Below, piece after piece: positions 26,657-36,417 of a stretch of 64,000 nt of DNA. Origin of the DNA: Lachnoclostridium sp. (lineage in GTDB: Bacteria > Bacillota > Clostridia > Lachnospirales > Lachnospiraceae); assembly GCA_023665475.1 (NCBI GenBank), contig JAMPEB010000002.1, positions 124,001 through 188,000 on the forward strand. The letters run 5' to 3'. Under the pieces are notes generated by a model. That model searched no databases. It was not told where the DNA came from and saw only the letters and a program-made list of their open reading frames with translations. Position 1 is the stretch's first letter. Each line of letters opens with the position of its first letter. The translations under genes and the position numbers were made by a program.

Positions 26657-27076
26657 TTAAAAGGACAGCATTGCCAGTTTACTTACCTTTAATTCCTGAA
26701 TCACCATGCCGCATTTCTGCTTTTCTTCTATGCTCATTCCGGTCAGTTCTTCCGCCGTCAGCATTTTCGTGGTATATTCCTTCTTTTTTCCGCCCGATAA
26801 AGTTTTCTTTTCCTCAATCAGATTGACTTTGATGCGGGCTTTCAACTGTTTGTATATCTGTACCAGAAAACTGTTTTTATCCAGATAGTACAGATGACTT
26901 TCCAAGGTATCCTCCCTGTCAGCCTCCGGCATAATATAGCGTTCCACAATCAGGCGGAACTTAAACAAAATATCTTCCTGTGCGAGCAGCTCGCCAAAAG
27001 TATATTTTGCACCGATATAGAGATTAGAAACATCCTGCATACTGTATTTATAATCTTCATAAGTGGTCTTGTTCAT
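26657..27076 (-). CDS. Conserved protein of unknown function
   Basis: A 139-residue, mostly helical, charged protein without membrane segments or a recognised domain. It includes VERYIMPEADREDTLESHLYYLDKNSF and a late Lys-rich patch. It is 27 bases upstream of the M16C gene and 20 bases downstream of the PC4-like gene, so one transcript is likely. GGGG lies before the ATG. I cannot assign a function. Confidence 0.7.
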   Translation of the reverse strand: MNKTTYEDYKYSMQDVSNLYIGAKYTFGELLAQEDILFKFRLIVERYIMPEADREDTLESHLYYLDKNSFLVQIYKQLKARIKVNLIEEKKTLSGGKKKEYTTKMLTAEELTGMSIEEKQKCGMVIQELKVSKLAMLSF

Positions 27077-27096
27077 TGTATACCCCGTTTGTTTGA

Positions 27097-27315
27097 TTAA
27101 GATACGGTTATTTCATTAATCAGATGCTTCAAAACTGCCATCTGGCCTGCCGTGATGGTCACACCTTCTCCATACTCTGTATGCTCTTCATTCCATATCC
27201 GTATATCATAAACCGGTTCCCTGTCATTCCACGAAATAAAATTAAGTTCCTTTATCCATCCATTGTTTAATGCGGAAAGCCTGCCGATATGCTTGTAAAT
27301 TTTATATTTCTTCAT
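27097..27315 (-). CDS. PC4-like (YdbC-type) single-stranded DNA-binding protein
   Basis: A 72-residue protein matching the bacterial PC4/YdbC fold: HIGRLSALNNGWIKELNFISWN, then DREPVYDIRIWNEEH, then GEGVTITAGQMAVLKHL. Known relatives such as Lactococcus YdbC bind single-stranded DNA as dimers and resemble the eukaryotic transcription coactivator PC4. The ATG overlaps the stop of the sigma-like gene in an ATGA junction, so translation is coupled to that gene. This pairing suggests a joint role in transcription or DNA metabolism. Confidence 0.82.
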   Translation of the reverse strand: MKKYKIYKHIGRLSALNNGWIKELNFISWNDREPVYDIRIWNEEHTEYGEGVTITAGQMAVLKHLINEITVS

Positions 27316-28070
27316 GTGAAATCATCCCCCGGTCCATAGTCAAGATACTTAATCTTATATCCGCTGATGCGCAGGGCATCCAAGATGCTCTTTTCTGACA
27401 TTCCCGTTTCTGCCGCAAGCTCCTCCACCGTAACCTTCCGGTTAAGCTCATCAGAGAGTTTTTTTGCCCTCTCAAGCACCTGATTCACCTTTTTAAGCAC
27501 ATGCTGATTCATTTTTGCCTTGTCCGCATTTTCGGCAATATGCCCTTCCATGGCATCCATTATTAACTTCATCAACATGCCTTCCGCCTCACTTGGCGAC
27601 TCTAAACTGCCTAAAACACTGACTCCATACGCTAAAGCCACATTGCCCTCGCCGATCAAATCCTCCAGAAAGACACCCTGCCCTGTGTAAAGCTTTGCGA
27701 TTTCCGTCACGGCTTTCAAATAGATTTCCACCAGCTTTTTTTGGGCATCCGCTTCCCCCGCCATGGCAGAAATCGTGAATGCCTCCTTCTCCCCCTCGCT
27801 GTAAACCGGTAAAAGCTCAAGCCCGTCCAGATAGTTTTGCAGGTAATTTTTTTCCTTGTCCGTCAGATAATCGTCCAAATCCACCGGCTCGCCAATGCCG
27901 ATTTTACGCTGTATGAGATAGTCATATACCATCTGCATCTGTTCTTTTCCAAGAGAAAGAGACTCAAATGCTTTCTGCACCTGTGCCTCGCTGATACAAT
28001 TCCCCTGTTCTTTTGCGGTTTGCTGCACCTCTTTTAATATCTTCGCAAACAAAAGCTCCTGCTCTTCCAT
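27312..28070 (-). CDS. Sigma-70-like protein lacking region 4 and the -10 recognition residues
   Basis: A 252-residue protein. An N-terminal region resembles sigma region 1.1 (ISEAQVQKAFESLSLG). The middle matches sigma regions 2.1-2.2, which bind the core polymerase clamp (KAVTEIAKLYTGQGVFLEDLIGEGNVALAYGV). The aromatic region 2.3 and region 2.4 (typically WWIRQAI) are replaced by PSEAEGMLMKLIMDAM. A region 3-like segment follows (LSDELNRKVTVEELAAETGMSEKSILDALRI). Region 4 is missing. It probably binds RNA polymerase without acting as a normal sigma. The ATG at 28070 has GAGAGG upstream; a TTG at 28094 is in frame. Confidence 0.78.
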   Translation of the reverse strand: MEEQELLFAKILKEVQQTAKEQGNCISEAQVQKAFESLSLGKEQMQMVYDYLIQRKIGIGEPVDLDDYLTDKEKNYLQNYLDGLELLPVYSEGEKEAFTISAMAGEADAQKKLVEIYLKAVTEIAKLYTGQGVFLEDLIGEGNVALAYGVSVLGSLESPSEAEGMLMKLIMDAMEGHIAENADKAKMNQHVLKKVNQVLERAKKLSDELNRKVTVEELAAETGMSEKSILDALRISGYKIKYLDYGPGDDFT

Positions 28071-28098
28071 TCTGACGGCATACCTCTCTTCCAAGCAA

Positions 28099-28983
28099 TT
28101 ACTTTACATGTTCATGGGTAAACAAATGATTCTGGCAGTATTCATAATTGCCGTTACATTTGGAGCAGAAACGAAACTCCATATTGTCCCCATCCTCGTC
28201 CGTTCTTCCACAGATGGCGCATTTATGCTTGGTAACACCGCTGTTCCTTTTGATATCCTGCTTAAACTGCGTCCTTCGTTTTATCTGTTTTGGCGAATAT
28301 TGCAGCCCCTTTATGTTAATCAGGTAAAAAAGTCCCACATTAATAAGCGCCGCGCCCACGGCAAATTTGGTAAAAATATTTCCCGCAAACAGGGAATATA
28401 CCATGAGAATCACATCCAGAATCCCCATCCATTTCATCTTCACCGGAACCACAAACATCAAAAGCACCTGCATATTCGGATAAGTGGCGGCAAAGGCAAG
28501 ATAAATGGAAAGACTGATATAAGAAGTGCTGAAAGCAAAAGCTCCTATTTGAAAAAGCTGTTCCACCGTAACGGGAAATCCGTTGTACAACAGAACGGCG
28601 CCCTCGCCGTTTGTCATCAGGTACAAAAATCCCATGCACAGAAAGCTTGCCGCAACGGTAAGAAACATGCCGGAAAAGAGATAAACATTATATTTATAAG
28701 TCCCCCATGTGCGTTCCAATACGGTTCCGATGTTATAATAAAATAACAGCATGATAAGCGTAAAAATACCAAAGCCGGAGGGAGGTATGAGCAGCCATGT
28801 CACCAACCGCCAGATCTGCCCCTTCAAAATCAGACAGGGATTCAGCGTCAGATAGGGCAGCAAATCATTTGCAAACAATTCTATGCAGTACCCCACCCCA
28901 TAACATAATAGCAAAATAACGGTAAGATTGGGAATCGCATATTTTCCAAATTTTTTTTCAAAGTTACTCTTCTGATGATACAT
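28099..28983 (-). CDS. Rhomboid/derlin-like membrane protein with C-terminal zinc ribbon
   Basis: The 294-residue protein has about six hydrophobic segments, with LTLNPCLILKGQIWRLVTWLLIPP and FAATYPNMQVLLMFVVPVKMKWMG, which are typical of derlin and rhomboid-fold proteins. The catalytic GxSG serine and partner histidine are not seen, so it is likely a pseudoprotease. A cytosolic C-terminal zinc ribbon follows (CAICGR ... CSKC ... CQNH). It heads the operon with the sigma-like and PC4-like genes and faces away from the large activase gene. The promoter is at 29051-29079. Confidence 0.78.
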   Translation of the reverse strand: MYHQKSNFEKKFGKYAIPNLTVILLLCYGVGYCIELFANDLLPYLTLNPCLILKGQIWRLVTWLLIPPSGFGIFTLIMLLFYYNIGTVLERTWGTYKYNVYLFSGMFLTVAASFLCMGFLYLMTNGEGAVLLYNGFPVTVEQLFQIGAFAFSTSYISLSIYLAFAATYPNMQVLLMFVVPVKMKWMGILDVILMVYSLFAGNIFTKFAVGAALINVGLFYLINIKGLQYSPKQIKRRTQFKQDIKRNSGVTKHKCAICGRTDEDGDNMEFRFCSKCNGNYEYCQNHLFTHEHVK

Positions 28984-29050
28984 ATCCGGCTCACTTTCCT
29001 TTCTCGTTTCCCGTCACAATTCTCTCATTTCCACAAAAGCGCATGAATAT

Positions 29051-29079
29051 ATTTTATCATTCCCTCCCCCATAAGTAAA
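29051..29079 (-). promoter_or_regulatory. Promoter of the rhomboid-like operon
   Basis: On the minus strand TTTACT (29079-29074) and TAAAAT (29056-29051) are 17 bases apart, about 70 bases before the rhomboid-like start. Confidence 0.65.
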
Positions 29080-29162
29080 CAAACCATTTGTATTTTTATA
29101 ATTTTTATGGTTTTTTCCTAATTGTTTAAAAAATTTTTAAGCATTTTCCCATTTTTTATTCA

Positions 29163-29191
29163 TTGCATTCTGTAAATTTGTGGCGTATAAT
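29163..29191 (+). promoter_or_regulatory. Sigma-A promoter of the large activase gene
   Basis: TTGCAT (29163-29168) and TATAAT (29186-29191) are 17 bases apart, the same combination as the scpAB promoter. The leader to the ATG at 29277 is about 78 bases. Confidence 0.8.
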
Positions 29192-29240
29192 GACTTAGTG
29201 TGTCATAAATTGGCGATATCACAATCTGTAACTATATTTT

Positions 29241-29258
29241 AAGGCTGCTTGGCCTTTT
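29241..29258 (+). promoter_or_regulatory. Leader hairpin followed by U-run, just before the activase RBS
   Basis: AAGGC, a 6-base loop and GCCTT are followed by further T residues, then AGGAAGG and the start codon. The stem is only 5 bp. It resembles a weak leader terminator or an RBS-adjacent hairpin; regulation is inferred only from position. Confidence 0.4.
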
Positions 29259-29276
29259 TTAGGAAGGATGTTTTTT

Positions 29277-32200
29277 ATGGATTTCACAACAAGATACGCA
29301 ACCTTAGGTATTGACATCGGTTCCACTACGGTAAAGATTGCTATTTTAGACGAAGAACATAATATTTTATTTTCGGACTATAAGCGCCATTATGCCAACA
29401 TTCGGGAAACGCTTTCCGACTTGCTGAAGCAGGCATATGAAAAACTGGGTAATCTGATGCTGCACCCCATGATTACCGGTTCCGGCGGACTTACCCTGGC
29501 AAATCATCTGGAAGTGCCTTTTACACAGGAAGTTATCGCAGTGGCAACTTCACTGAAAGAACTTGCCCCAAAAACGGATGTGGCAATCGAGCTTGGAGGA
29601 GAGGATGCCAAAATCATTTATTTTGAAGGCGGTAATGTGGAGCAGAGAATGAACGGTATCTGCGCCGGCGGCACCGGCTCCTTTATAGACCAGATGGCTT
29701 CCCTGATCCAGACCGATGCCACAGGATTAAACGAATATGCCAAAAACTATCAGTCCCTTTATACCATTGCCGCCCGCTGCGGCGTGTTTGCCAAGACGGA
29801 TATCCAGCCTCTTATCAATGAAGGCGCCACCAAAGAAGATTTGGCCGCCTCCATTTTTCAAGCGGTGGTAAATCAGACCATCTCCGGTCTTGCCTGCGGC
29901 AAGCCTATCAGGGGACATGTTGCCTTTTTAGGCGGTCCTCTCCACTTTTTATCCGAATTAAAAGCGGCTTTCATCCGTACTTTGAAATTGGACGAAGAGC
30001 ATATCATAGATATGGACAATTCCCATCTCTTTGCAGCAATCGGCTCCGCTTTAAACGCCAAGGAAGATGTTTCTTTCTCCATGGAAGAAATGGTGAAAAA
30101 GCTTTCTTCCGACATTAAAATGGAATTTGAAGTGGAACGCATGGAACCTCTCTTTGAAAACAAGGCTGCATATGAACAGTTTAAAAAGCGCCACAGCTTA
30201 CACCATGTAGGGACAAAAGAATTAAGCTCCTACCGGGGCAATGCTTTCTTGGGCATTGACGCCGGTTCCACCACCACGAAAATTGCCCTTGTAGGTGAGG
30301 ACGGCTCCCTGCTTTATTCTTTCTACAGCAGCAACGACGGCAGTCCTTTAAAAACGGCAATCCGTTCCATGAAGGAAATTTATTCCCTTCTGCCGGACAA
30401 TGTAAAAATTGTTCGCTCCTGCTCCACCGGATATGGAGAGGCTCTGTTAAAGTCAGCCTTTCTTTTGGATGACGGGGAAGTGGAAACCGTTGCCCATTAC
30501 TATGCCGCTGCTTTCTTTAATCCCCAGGTGGACTGCATTTTGGATATCGGCGGACAGGATATGAAATGCATCAAAATCAAGAACCAGACGGTGGACAGCG
30601 TACAGTTGAACGAAGCCTGTTCCTCCGGCTGCGGCTCTTTTATTGAAACCTTTGCCAAATCCTTAAATTACAGTGTGGAGGATTTCGCCGATGCCGCCCT
30701 GTTTGCGGAGCATCCCATCGACCTTGGCACCCGCTGTACGGTATTCATGAATTCCAAAGTAAAACAGGCGCAGAAAGAAGGCGCTTCCGTTGCCGATATC
30801 TCCGCCGGCCTTGCTTATTCCGTTATCAAAAATGCCCTATTTAAGGTAATCAAGGTATCCGATGCCTCCGAGCTTGGCAGAAATATTGTGGTACAGGGGG
30901 GCACTTTCTATAATGATGCCGTTTTGCGCAGCTTTGAAAAAATCGCGGGCTGCGAAGCTATCCGTCCCGATATTGCAGGGATTATGGGAGCTTTCGGCGC
31001 CGCGCTGATTGCAAGGGAACGCTTTGAGGAAGGTTACGAGAGCACCATGCTCTCCTTTGACCGGATTTGCAATCTGCAATTTGAAACCAGCATGGCAAAG
31101 TGTAAAGGCTGTACCAACAGTTGCCGCCTCACCATTAATAAATTTTCGGGCGGTCGTCAGTTTATCTCCGGCAACCGCTGCGAGCGCGGCATCGGCGGAC
31201 AGAAAAACGCCAATCAAGTACCGAATCTTTTTACCTATAAATTAAAGAGAATTTTTGACTATACTCCCTTGGATGCGGATCAGGCTCCCAGAGGCGTGGT
31301 GGGTATTCCCAGAGTTCTTAATATGTATGAGGACTATCCTTTCTGGTTTACCTTTTTTACCAAATTGGGATACCGGGTGGTGCTCTCCCCCATATCCAAC
31401 CGGAAAATTTATGAGCTTGGCATCGAATCCATTCCCAGCGAATCCGAATGTTATCCTGCCAAGCTGGCTCACGGACATGTGACATGGCTTATCAAACAGG
31501 GTGTGAAATTTATTTTCTATCCTGCACTGTTTTATGAGCGCAATGAGTTTGAGGATGCCAATAATCACTATAACTGCCCCATTGTCACTTCCTATTCCGA
31601 AAATATCAAAAATAATGTGGAAGAAATCGGAAGCGGCGAAATCACTTTCCGCAATCCCTTTATGTCCTTCCGTGATGTGGGCACCATCGTAGATGCGTTA
31701 AGCAAAGAATTTACGGAAATTCCCCATTCCGAGATTGTTTCCGCCTGCAATGCCGCATGGGAGGAGCTTACACAGGCGCGGGTCGATATCCAAAGCAAGG
31801 GCGAGGAAGTCCTTGCCTATTTAAAGGAAACCGGAAAACGGGGAATTGTTCTTGCGGGGCGTCCTTATCATATTGACCCGGAAATCAACCACGGCATTCC
31901 CGAATTGATTACTTCTTATGATATCGCCGTGCTGACAGAGGATTCCATCTCCCATCTGGCAAACCCGGAAAGACCCCTTATCGTGTCCGACCAATGGATG
32001 TACCATTCCCGCCTCTATGCGGCGGCAAGCTATGTGAAAACAGTGGAAAATCTGGATTTGATTCAGTTAAATTCTTTCGGCTGCGGTCTGGACGCCGTAA
32101 CCACGGACCAAGTGAATGACATTCTCTCCGGCTCCGACAAGATTTATACTTGTCTGAAGATAGATGAAGTCAACAATTTAGGCGCGGCAAGAATCCGTAT

Positions 32201-33539
32201 CCGCTCCCTTCTTTCTGCGCTGCGTGTCCGCGAGAGGTTGGGAAAGAAACGCACCCTGCACTCTGCGGCAATTACTAAGGTTCCTTTTACGGAAGATATG
32301 CGGAAGAATTATACCATCCTCTGCCCCCAGATGTCCCCGATTCACTTTGAAATTCTCCAGCCTGCTTTCAACAGCTGCGGTTATAATTTTGAAGTGCTTA
32401 ACAATGACAACAAACATTCCGTGGACATGGGATTAAAATATGTAAACAACGATGCGTGCTACCCCTCCCTTCTGGTGGTGGGACAGATTATGGAAGCGCT
32501 TTTGTCCGGCAGATACGATGTAAATAAGGTTGCCATCATAATGACCCAGACCGGGGGCGGATGTCGTGCCACTAACTATGTGGGATTTATCAGAAGAGCT
32601 TTGGAAAAAGCCGGCATGGCACAGATTCCCGTTATCTCCTTAAACCTTGGCGGAATCGAGACAAATCCCGGCTTCCACCTGAATGCGAACTTGCTGCTTC
32701 GGGCTGCCGTGGGGGCCGAGTTCGGTGATATTTTCATGCGCTGTGTCTATCGGATGCGCCCTTATGAGGCTACTCCCGGAAGCGTGGATGCGCTTCATAA
32801 GAAATGGCTGGAAAAAGTTCAAAAATTTGTCACTGCCAAGCACATTAATCTGTTCAAATACAATAAAATGTGCCGCCAGATTATCCGCGACTTTGACGCT
32901 ATTCCCCTTTTGGATATCCAAAAGCCCAGAGTCGGCATTGTGGGTGAGATTTTGGTGAAATTCTCTCCTGCGGGAAATAATCATCTGGTAGAATTATTGG
33001 AATCCGAAGGCGCGGAAGCCGTTGTTCCGGATTTGATAGATTTCATCCTCTACTGCTTCTATAACCAGATTTATAAAGCCGAACACTTAGGCACGGGGAA
33101 AAAGGCCGCAAGGATTTGTTCTCTGGGAATATGGGCTATCGAACATCTGCTCCGCGGTGCGGCAGCTAAAGAATTTAAGGAAAGCAAACACTTTACGCCG
33201 CCCACTCATATTCGGGAGACCGTATCTTATGCGAAACCCATTGTTTCCATAGGAAACCAGACCGGCGAAGGATGGTTCCTCACCGGCGAAATGGTGGAGC
33301 TGATTCATGACGATGTCCCCAATATTGTCTGCACCCAGCCTTTCGGCTGCCTGCCCAACCATGTAGTGGGTAAAGGAGTTATTAAGGCTCTGCGCAAGGC
33401 TTACCCCGAGTCCAATATCGTAGCAATCGACTATGACCCCGGCGCCAGCGAAGTTAACCAGCTAAACCGCATTAAGCTGATGCTGTCCACTGCGCAGAAA
33501 AATTTGAAAAAAGAAGAAACTCAGACAAAGGCAAGCTAA
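29277..33539 (+). CDS. Large acyl-CoA dehydratase activase (BadF/HgdC-like, two ASKHA domains plus DUF2229/HgdB-like part)
   Basis: A 1,421-residue, probably cytosolic protein. It has two ATPase domains of the acetate-kinase/Hsp70 fold: residues about 6-260 starting [20 protein letters not shown], and about 325-590 starting [18 protein letters not shown]. The Fe-S-type cysteines lie in [15 protein letters not shown], and a DUF2229 region follows ([18 protein letters not shown]). The C-terminal third resembles the dehydratase-like HgdB family. Such fusions are related to activators that inject an electron into 2-hydroxyacyl-CoA dehydratases, but their reaction in Clostridia is unknown. AGGAAGG is nine bases before the ATG at 29277; an earlier ATG at 29268 overlaps the site. 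Confidence 0.9.
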   Translation: MDFTTRYATLGIDIGSTTVKIAILDEEHNILFSDYKRHYANIRETLSDLLKQAYEKLGNLMLHPMITGSGGLTLANHLEVPFTQEVIAVATSLKELAPKTDVAIELGGEDAKIIYFEGGNVEQRMNGICAGGTGSFIDQMASLIQTDATGLNEYAKNYQSLYTIAARCGVFAKTDIQPLINEGATKEDLAASIFQAVVNQTISGLACGKPIRGHVAFLGGPLHFLSELKAAFIRTLKLDEEHIIDMDNSHLFAAIGSALNAKEDVSFSMEEMVKKLSSDIKMEFEVERMEPLFENKAAYEQFKKRHSLHHVGTKELSSYRGNAFLGIDAGSTTTKIALVGEDGSLLYSFYSSNDGSPLKTAIRSMKEIYSLLPDNVKIVRSCSTGYGEALLKSAFLLDDGEVETVAHYYAAAFFNPQVDCILDIGGQDMKCIKIKNQTVDSVQLNEACSSGCGSFIETFAKSLNYSVEDFADAALFAEHPIDLGTRCTVFMNSKVKQAQKEGASVADISAGLAYSVIKNALFKVIKVSDASELGRNIVVQGGTFYNDAVLRSFEKIAGCEAIRPDIAGIMGAFGAALIARERFEEGYESTMLSFDRICNLQFETSMAKCKGCTNSCRLTINKFSGGRQFISGNRCERGIGGQKNANQVPNLFTYKLKRIFDYTPLDADQAPRGVVGIPRVLNMYEDYPFWFTFFTKLGYRVVLSPISNRKIYELGIESIPSESECYPAKLAHGHVTWLIKQGVKFIFYPALFYERNEFEDANNHYNCPIVTSYSENIKNNVEEIGSGEITFRNPFMSFRDVGTIVDALSKEFTEIPHSEIVSACNAAWEELTQARVDIQSKGEEVLAYLKETGKRGIVLAGRPYHIDPEINHGIPELITSYDIAVLTEDSISHLANPERPLIVSDQWMYHSRLYAAASYVKTVENLDLIQLNSFGCGLDAVTTDQVNDILSGSDKIYTCLKIDEVNNLGAARIRIRSLLSALRVRERLGKKRTLHSAAITKVPFTEDMRKNYTILCPQMSPIHFEILQPAFNSCGYNFEVLNNDNKHSVDMGLKYVNNDACYPSLLVVGQIMEALLSGRYDVNKVAIIMTQTGGGCRATNYVGFIRRALEKAGMAQIPVISLNLGGIETNPGFHLNANLLLRAAVGAEFGDIFMRCVYRMRPYEATPGSVDALHKKWLEKVQKFVTAKHINLFKYNKMCRQIIRDFDAIPLLDIQKPRVGIVGEILVKFSPAGNNHLVELLESEGAEAVVPDLIDFILYCFYNQIYKAEHLGTGKKAARICSLGIWAIEHLLRGAAAKEFKESKHFTPPTHIRETVSYAKPIVSIGNQTGEGWFLTGEMVELIHDDVPNIVCTQPFGCLPNHVVGKGVIKALRKAYPESNIVAIDYDPGASEVNQLNRIKLMLSTAQKNLKKEETQTKAS

Positions 33540-33545
33540 TACCTT

Positions 33546-33974
33546 TTATGCTTCCAGAATGTCCAAACGGTTTTTGGATTCTACAATCTGACCCCAGTTG
33601 TCCAGCGCCAGCTCGTAGGTTGCATCGACTTTTCTGGAAATATTTTTGATTTCCTGGTGCATCTGCAGCTGGCCTGCTTTCAGGGATGATACTTCGCTTT
33701 CCACCTTGTCAAGGCGTTGCTCTACCTTGTCAAGACGCTGGTCTACTTTGCCCAGATGCTGCTCAATGGTTTCCAGATGCTGGTCCACCTTGTCAAGGCG
33801 TTGCTCCACACTGCCAAGACGCTGGTCCACACCGTCAAGGTGCTGCTCCACACCGCCAAGGCGTTGCTCCACACTGTTAAGGCGTTGCTCGATTGACGCA
33901 AAACGCCGGTCAATTGCTGCAAACTCCTCTGTGAAAAGTCCCTTGATGGCCATTAAATCTTCCTGTGTTAACAT
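33546..33974 (-). CDS. Heptad-repeat coiled-coil protein
   Basis: A 142-residue protein. Residues about 20-95 are a near-perfect array of 7-residue units of the type VEQRLDK, with V and L at the a and d positions, encoded by a 21-bp minisatellite. Non-repetitive helical ends flank it (MLTQEDLMAIKGLFTEEFAAID and ISRKVDATYELALDNWGQIV). It should form a long parallel coiled coil. The strong GGAGGAGG site and perfect promoter at 34068-34096 suggest good expression. Its stop lies six bases from the stop of the convergent activase gene. Unit number may vary between strains. Confidence 0.78.
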   Translation of the reverse strand: MLTQEDLMAIKGLFTEEFAAIDRRFASIEQRLNSVEQRLGGVEQHLDGVDQRLGSVEQRLDKVDQHLETIEQHLGKVDQRLDKVEQRLDKVESEVSSLKAGQLQMHQEIKNISRKVDATYELALDNWGQIVESKNRLDILEA

Positions 33975-34067
33975 ATGCCTCCTCCTTTCCTTGCATTTTA
34001 TGGTTTTCCTTCTCCGTTTCGGAATATTCTTAACCTTGCTGCCCGATTCAATATTAAGAATAACTCT

Positions 34068-34096
34068 ATTATAAATCCCAATTCTTAGCTTGTCAA
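34068..34096 (-). promoter_or_regulatory. Perfect consensus promoter of the coiled-coil gene
   Basis: On the minus strand TTGACA (34096-34091), 17 bases and TATAAT (34073-34068). The leader to the ATG at 33974 is about 87 bases. It matches the sigma-A consensus at all 12 positions. Confidence 0.92.
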
Positions 34097-34158
34097 TATA
34101 TTATCGTTATTTCGTTTATTCTGGTTTTTTCCTGATTTTTAGGCAATTTTTCAACCAT

Positions 34159-35139
34159 TTATTTTTCATAGGACCAGATTTTTTTAATTTGGGGCTTTAT
34201 TTGCTCAAAGCTCCACTCTTTTCTGCTCCTTGCCACACAGTTCGGATCATTAACCAGAAAGCCGCCGTCCCCGTATCCGTATATGACAATATAATGTCCT
34301 GCCACCGTAAAATCTCCCTGCCCCATGCTGCATATCAATACCTTTCCCTTGTCCAATTCTTCTTTGATAGCATGTTCCGTCACTTTGGGTTCCGTGACCT
34401 TGATATGATAGATTGCCGGAAAATCCTCCATCAACGCCCATGCTGTGCCCGCTCCGCTTACATAATAGGCATTTTCCATAGAATAATCGGCAATCCTGTC
34501 CGGTGTAAAAGTTTCATCACCTGTCAGATAATATAAAACCATCGCAAGACAGGTGGGACCGCATCCTGTCAGCCCAATATAACTGTTTTCTCCATAAGGT
34601 TCATATCCCCACCGTGGGTCCCATTGGAGAAACAGCGGATATTCCTGCTCTCTTTCAAAACTCGTCAAACCACTTACGGTATATCCGCTCTTATCCAAAT
34701 AACCCGCCACAAAATCCGCCATCTCCGGATTATTTGCCAGAGCCGCCAGCATATCTTCCGGATACTGTGAACTGTTCCTGCCTATTGCCGCAATATCCGG
34801 ATTTTCTTTTCCCAATTCCTCCAGCCTTTTTATGATTTCTGCCCTCGAACGCTGTATGGGTTTTCCCACATCCACCGTACCGATGCTGCTGACATAATCT
34901 GTTTCGCTCTGCAATATACTTCCCGTTGATGCTTCAATTCGTCCATATTCCAACACTTCTATCCGCTTCAGCGCAGTGCGCATTTCTTCCAGCTCCGCCT
35001 TTATCGTCCTGATATAAAACACCAATATGATAATGGCCGTTATTGTTATGAAACAAATCAGTCTGTTTCCTAATTGCTCTTTTCTCCTATAACCCGCCCG
35101 CCGTTCCGCCACTCTGCCGTTTCTTCCCTGATTTCTCAT
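34159..35139 (-). CDS. Membrane-anchored C39-like cysteine peptidase
   Basis: The 326-residue protein has an N-terminal membrane anchor (residues about 25-45, LICFITITAIIILVFYI), a short coiled coil, a linker, and a C39-like peptidase domain (residues about 165-326). The catalytic triad is visible: Cys193 in TGCGPTCLAM, His282 in AGHYIVIYGYG and Asp298 in LVNDPN. The domain probably faces outside. Peptidase_C39_2 proteins process peptides or cell-wall material; the substrate is unknown. GGGAG lies before the ATG. Confidence 0.88.
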   Translation of the reverse strand: MRNQGRNGRVAERRAGYRRKEQLGNRLICFITITAIIILVFYIRTIKAELEEMRTALKRIEVLEYGRIEASTGSILQSETDYVSSIGTVDVGKPIQRSRAEIIKRLEELGKENPDIAAIGRNSSQYPEDMLAALANNPEMADFVAGYLDKSGYTVSGLTSFEREQEYPLFLQWDPRWGYEPYGENSYIGLTGCGPTCLAMVLYYLTGDETFTPDRIADYSMENAYYVSGAGTAWALMEDFPAIYHIKVTEPKVTEHAIKEELDKGKVLICSMGQGDFTVAGHYIVIYGYGDGGFLVNDPNCVARSRKEWSFEQIKPQIKKIWSYEK

Positions 35140-35336
35140 TTGTTTCTCCCATCTGTCTTTGATTTCCGCAAAGAATAGATGCCTAAGTCATGCTTTTTGA
35201 ATACTCCTACACCTATTAGATGCAGCAAAACAAAGAAATGTCCCAGCTTTTCCTATCTTACAAAAGAAATTTCTCTAACATTAAAACGCCCCGGCGTATC
35301 CTAAAGTATCATCTATTTCCCGTAAAATTTCCAAGA

Positions 35337-36236
35337 CTAAGACCCCACAATTGTCCCGCCGTTGGGATGAAGCACCTGTCCCGTCATATAACTGGAGTCA
35401 TCCGATGCAAGAAAGACATAACAGGGAGAAACTTCGCAGGGTTGACCGGCTCTGTCCATGGGTACATGGGATGTTCCTTTTCCGAATGTCGCAACTTCCT
35501 TTGCCGAATAAGATGCCGGAATCAAGGGCGTCCATATGGGACCGGGCGCAACCCCGTTTACCCGGATTCCCTTTTCCGCCAAAGACAGGGAAAGCGATCT
35601 GGTCAAAGCCACAATAGCCCCCTTGGTTGCACTGTAATCTATCAAATCTTTATTGCCTTCATAGGCGGTCACGGAGGTTGTATTGATAATACTGCCGCCC
35701 TTTTCCATGTAAGGCAGGGCATACTGTATCAAATAGAAAAAAGAAAATACATTATTCCGGAAAGTAAATTCCAGTTGCTCATGGGATATATCCAAAATAC
35801 TGCGCTGTATAAATTGAACAGCATGGTTATTGACCAATATATCCAGTTTTCCGAAACACTCCACCGTCTCTTCTATGCAATATCTTGCAAAATGGGGGTC
35901 TTTTAAATCTCCGCATAAAAGCAGGGACTTGCCGCCTAGTTCTTTTATTCTTTGTGCGGTTTCCTTTGCATCTACCTCTTCGTTGTAATAGACAATGGAA
36001 ACCAAAGCCCCTTCTTTTACGAAATCATAGGCAACAGCTCTTCCGATTCCGCTGTCGCCGCCCGTAATCAGAGCGACCTTATTTTCTAGTTTTCGATGGG
36101 TTTTTCCACATTCTGACACAGGGAGCGGCTTCATTACATATTCAAAGCCCGGCTGCCTGTTTTGATGCTGCGGTGGAAATGCAAAGTCTTCTTGATTAAA
36201 ATCTGTAATACAATCGCATTTACTGTTTAAGTTCAT
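35337..36236 (-). CDS. Short-chain dehydrogenase/reductase, YhdF/YghA-like
   Basis: The 299-residue enzyme has an extended N-terminal segment (FAFPPQHQNRQPGFEYVMKP), typical of YhdF/YghA-type SDRs. It has the NAD(P) motif TGGDSGIG (residues about 58-65), an N-N-H structural motif in ILVNNHAVQ, catalytic Ser in NTTSVTAYEG, and the YSATK tyrosine-lysine pair. The C-terminus (PIWTPLIPAS, MTGQVLHPNGGTIVG) is typical. The substrate is unknown; relatives act on aldehydes and sugars under stress. No clear ribosome binding site precedes the ATG at 36236. Confidence 0.9.
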   Translation of the reverse strand: MNLNSKCDCITDFNQEDFAFPPQHQNRQPGFEYVMKPLPVSECGKTHRKLENKVALITGGDSGIGRAVAYDFVKEGALVSIVYYNEEVDAKETAQRIKELGGKSLLLCGDLKDPHFARYCIEETVECFGKLDILVNNHAVQFIQRSILDISHEQLEFTFRNNVFSFFYLIQYALPYMEKGGSIINTTSVTAYEGNKDLIDYSATKGAIVALTRSLSLSLAEKGIRVNGVAPGPIWTPLIPASYSAKEVATFGKGTSHVPMDRAGQPCEVSPCYVFLASDDSSYMTGQVLHPNGGTIVGS

Positions 36237-36346
36237 ATCGGCACAATCTTCTATCTATATTTATTTTAGTATATGCGGCTGGGGGAAGGGTGTTAAAGAC
36301 AATAGTTTATATTTTACCAGAACTCAATCAAAAAACAAAGCTATGG

Positions 36347-36375
36347 TTGTACTCATGATTAAATTATGGTAATAT
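36347..36375 (+). promoter_or_regulatory. Likely promoter of the small orphan gene
   Basis: TTGTAC (36347-36352) and TAATAT (36370-36375) are 17 bases apart. The match to consensus is partial, but the A/T-rich setting and position about 42 bases before the ATG fit. Confidence 0.5.
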
Positions 36376-36417
36376 AAATTGAATCGTATTACATAATTGT
36401 TTAAGGAGGAATTTTAT

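Noticed and set aside
33700-33910. CRISPR-like repeats
   Set aside because: Contiguous 21-bp units without spacers, fully inside a coding frame of heptads.
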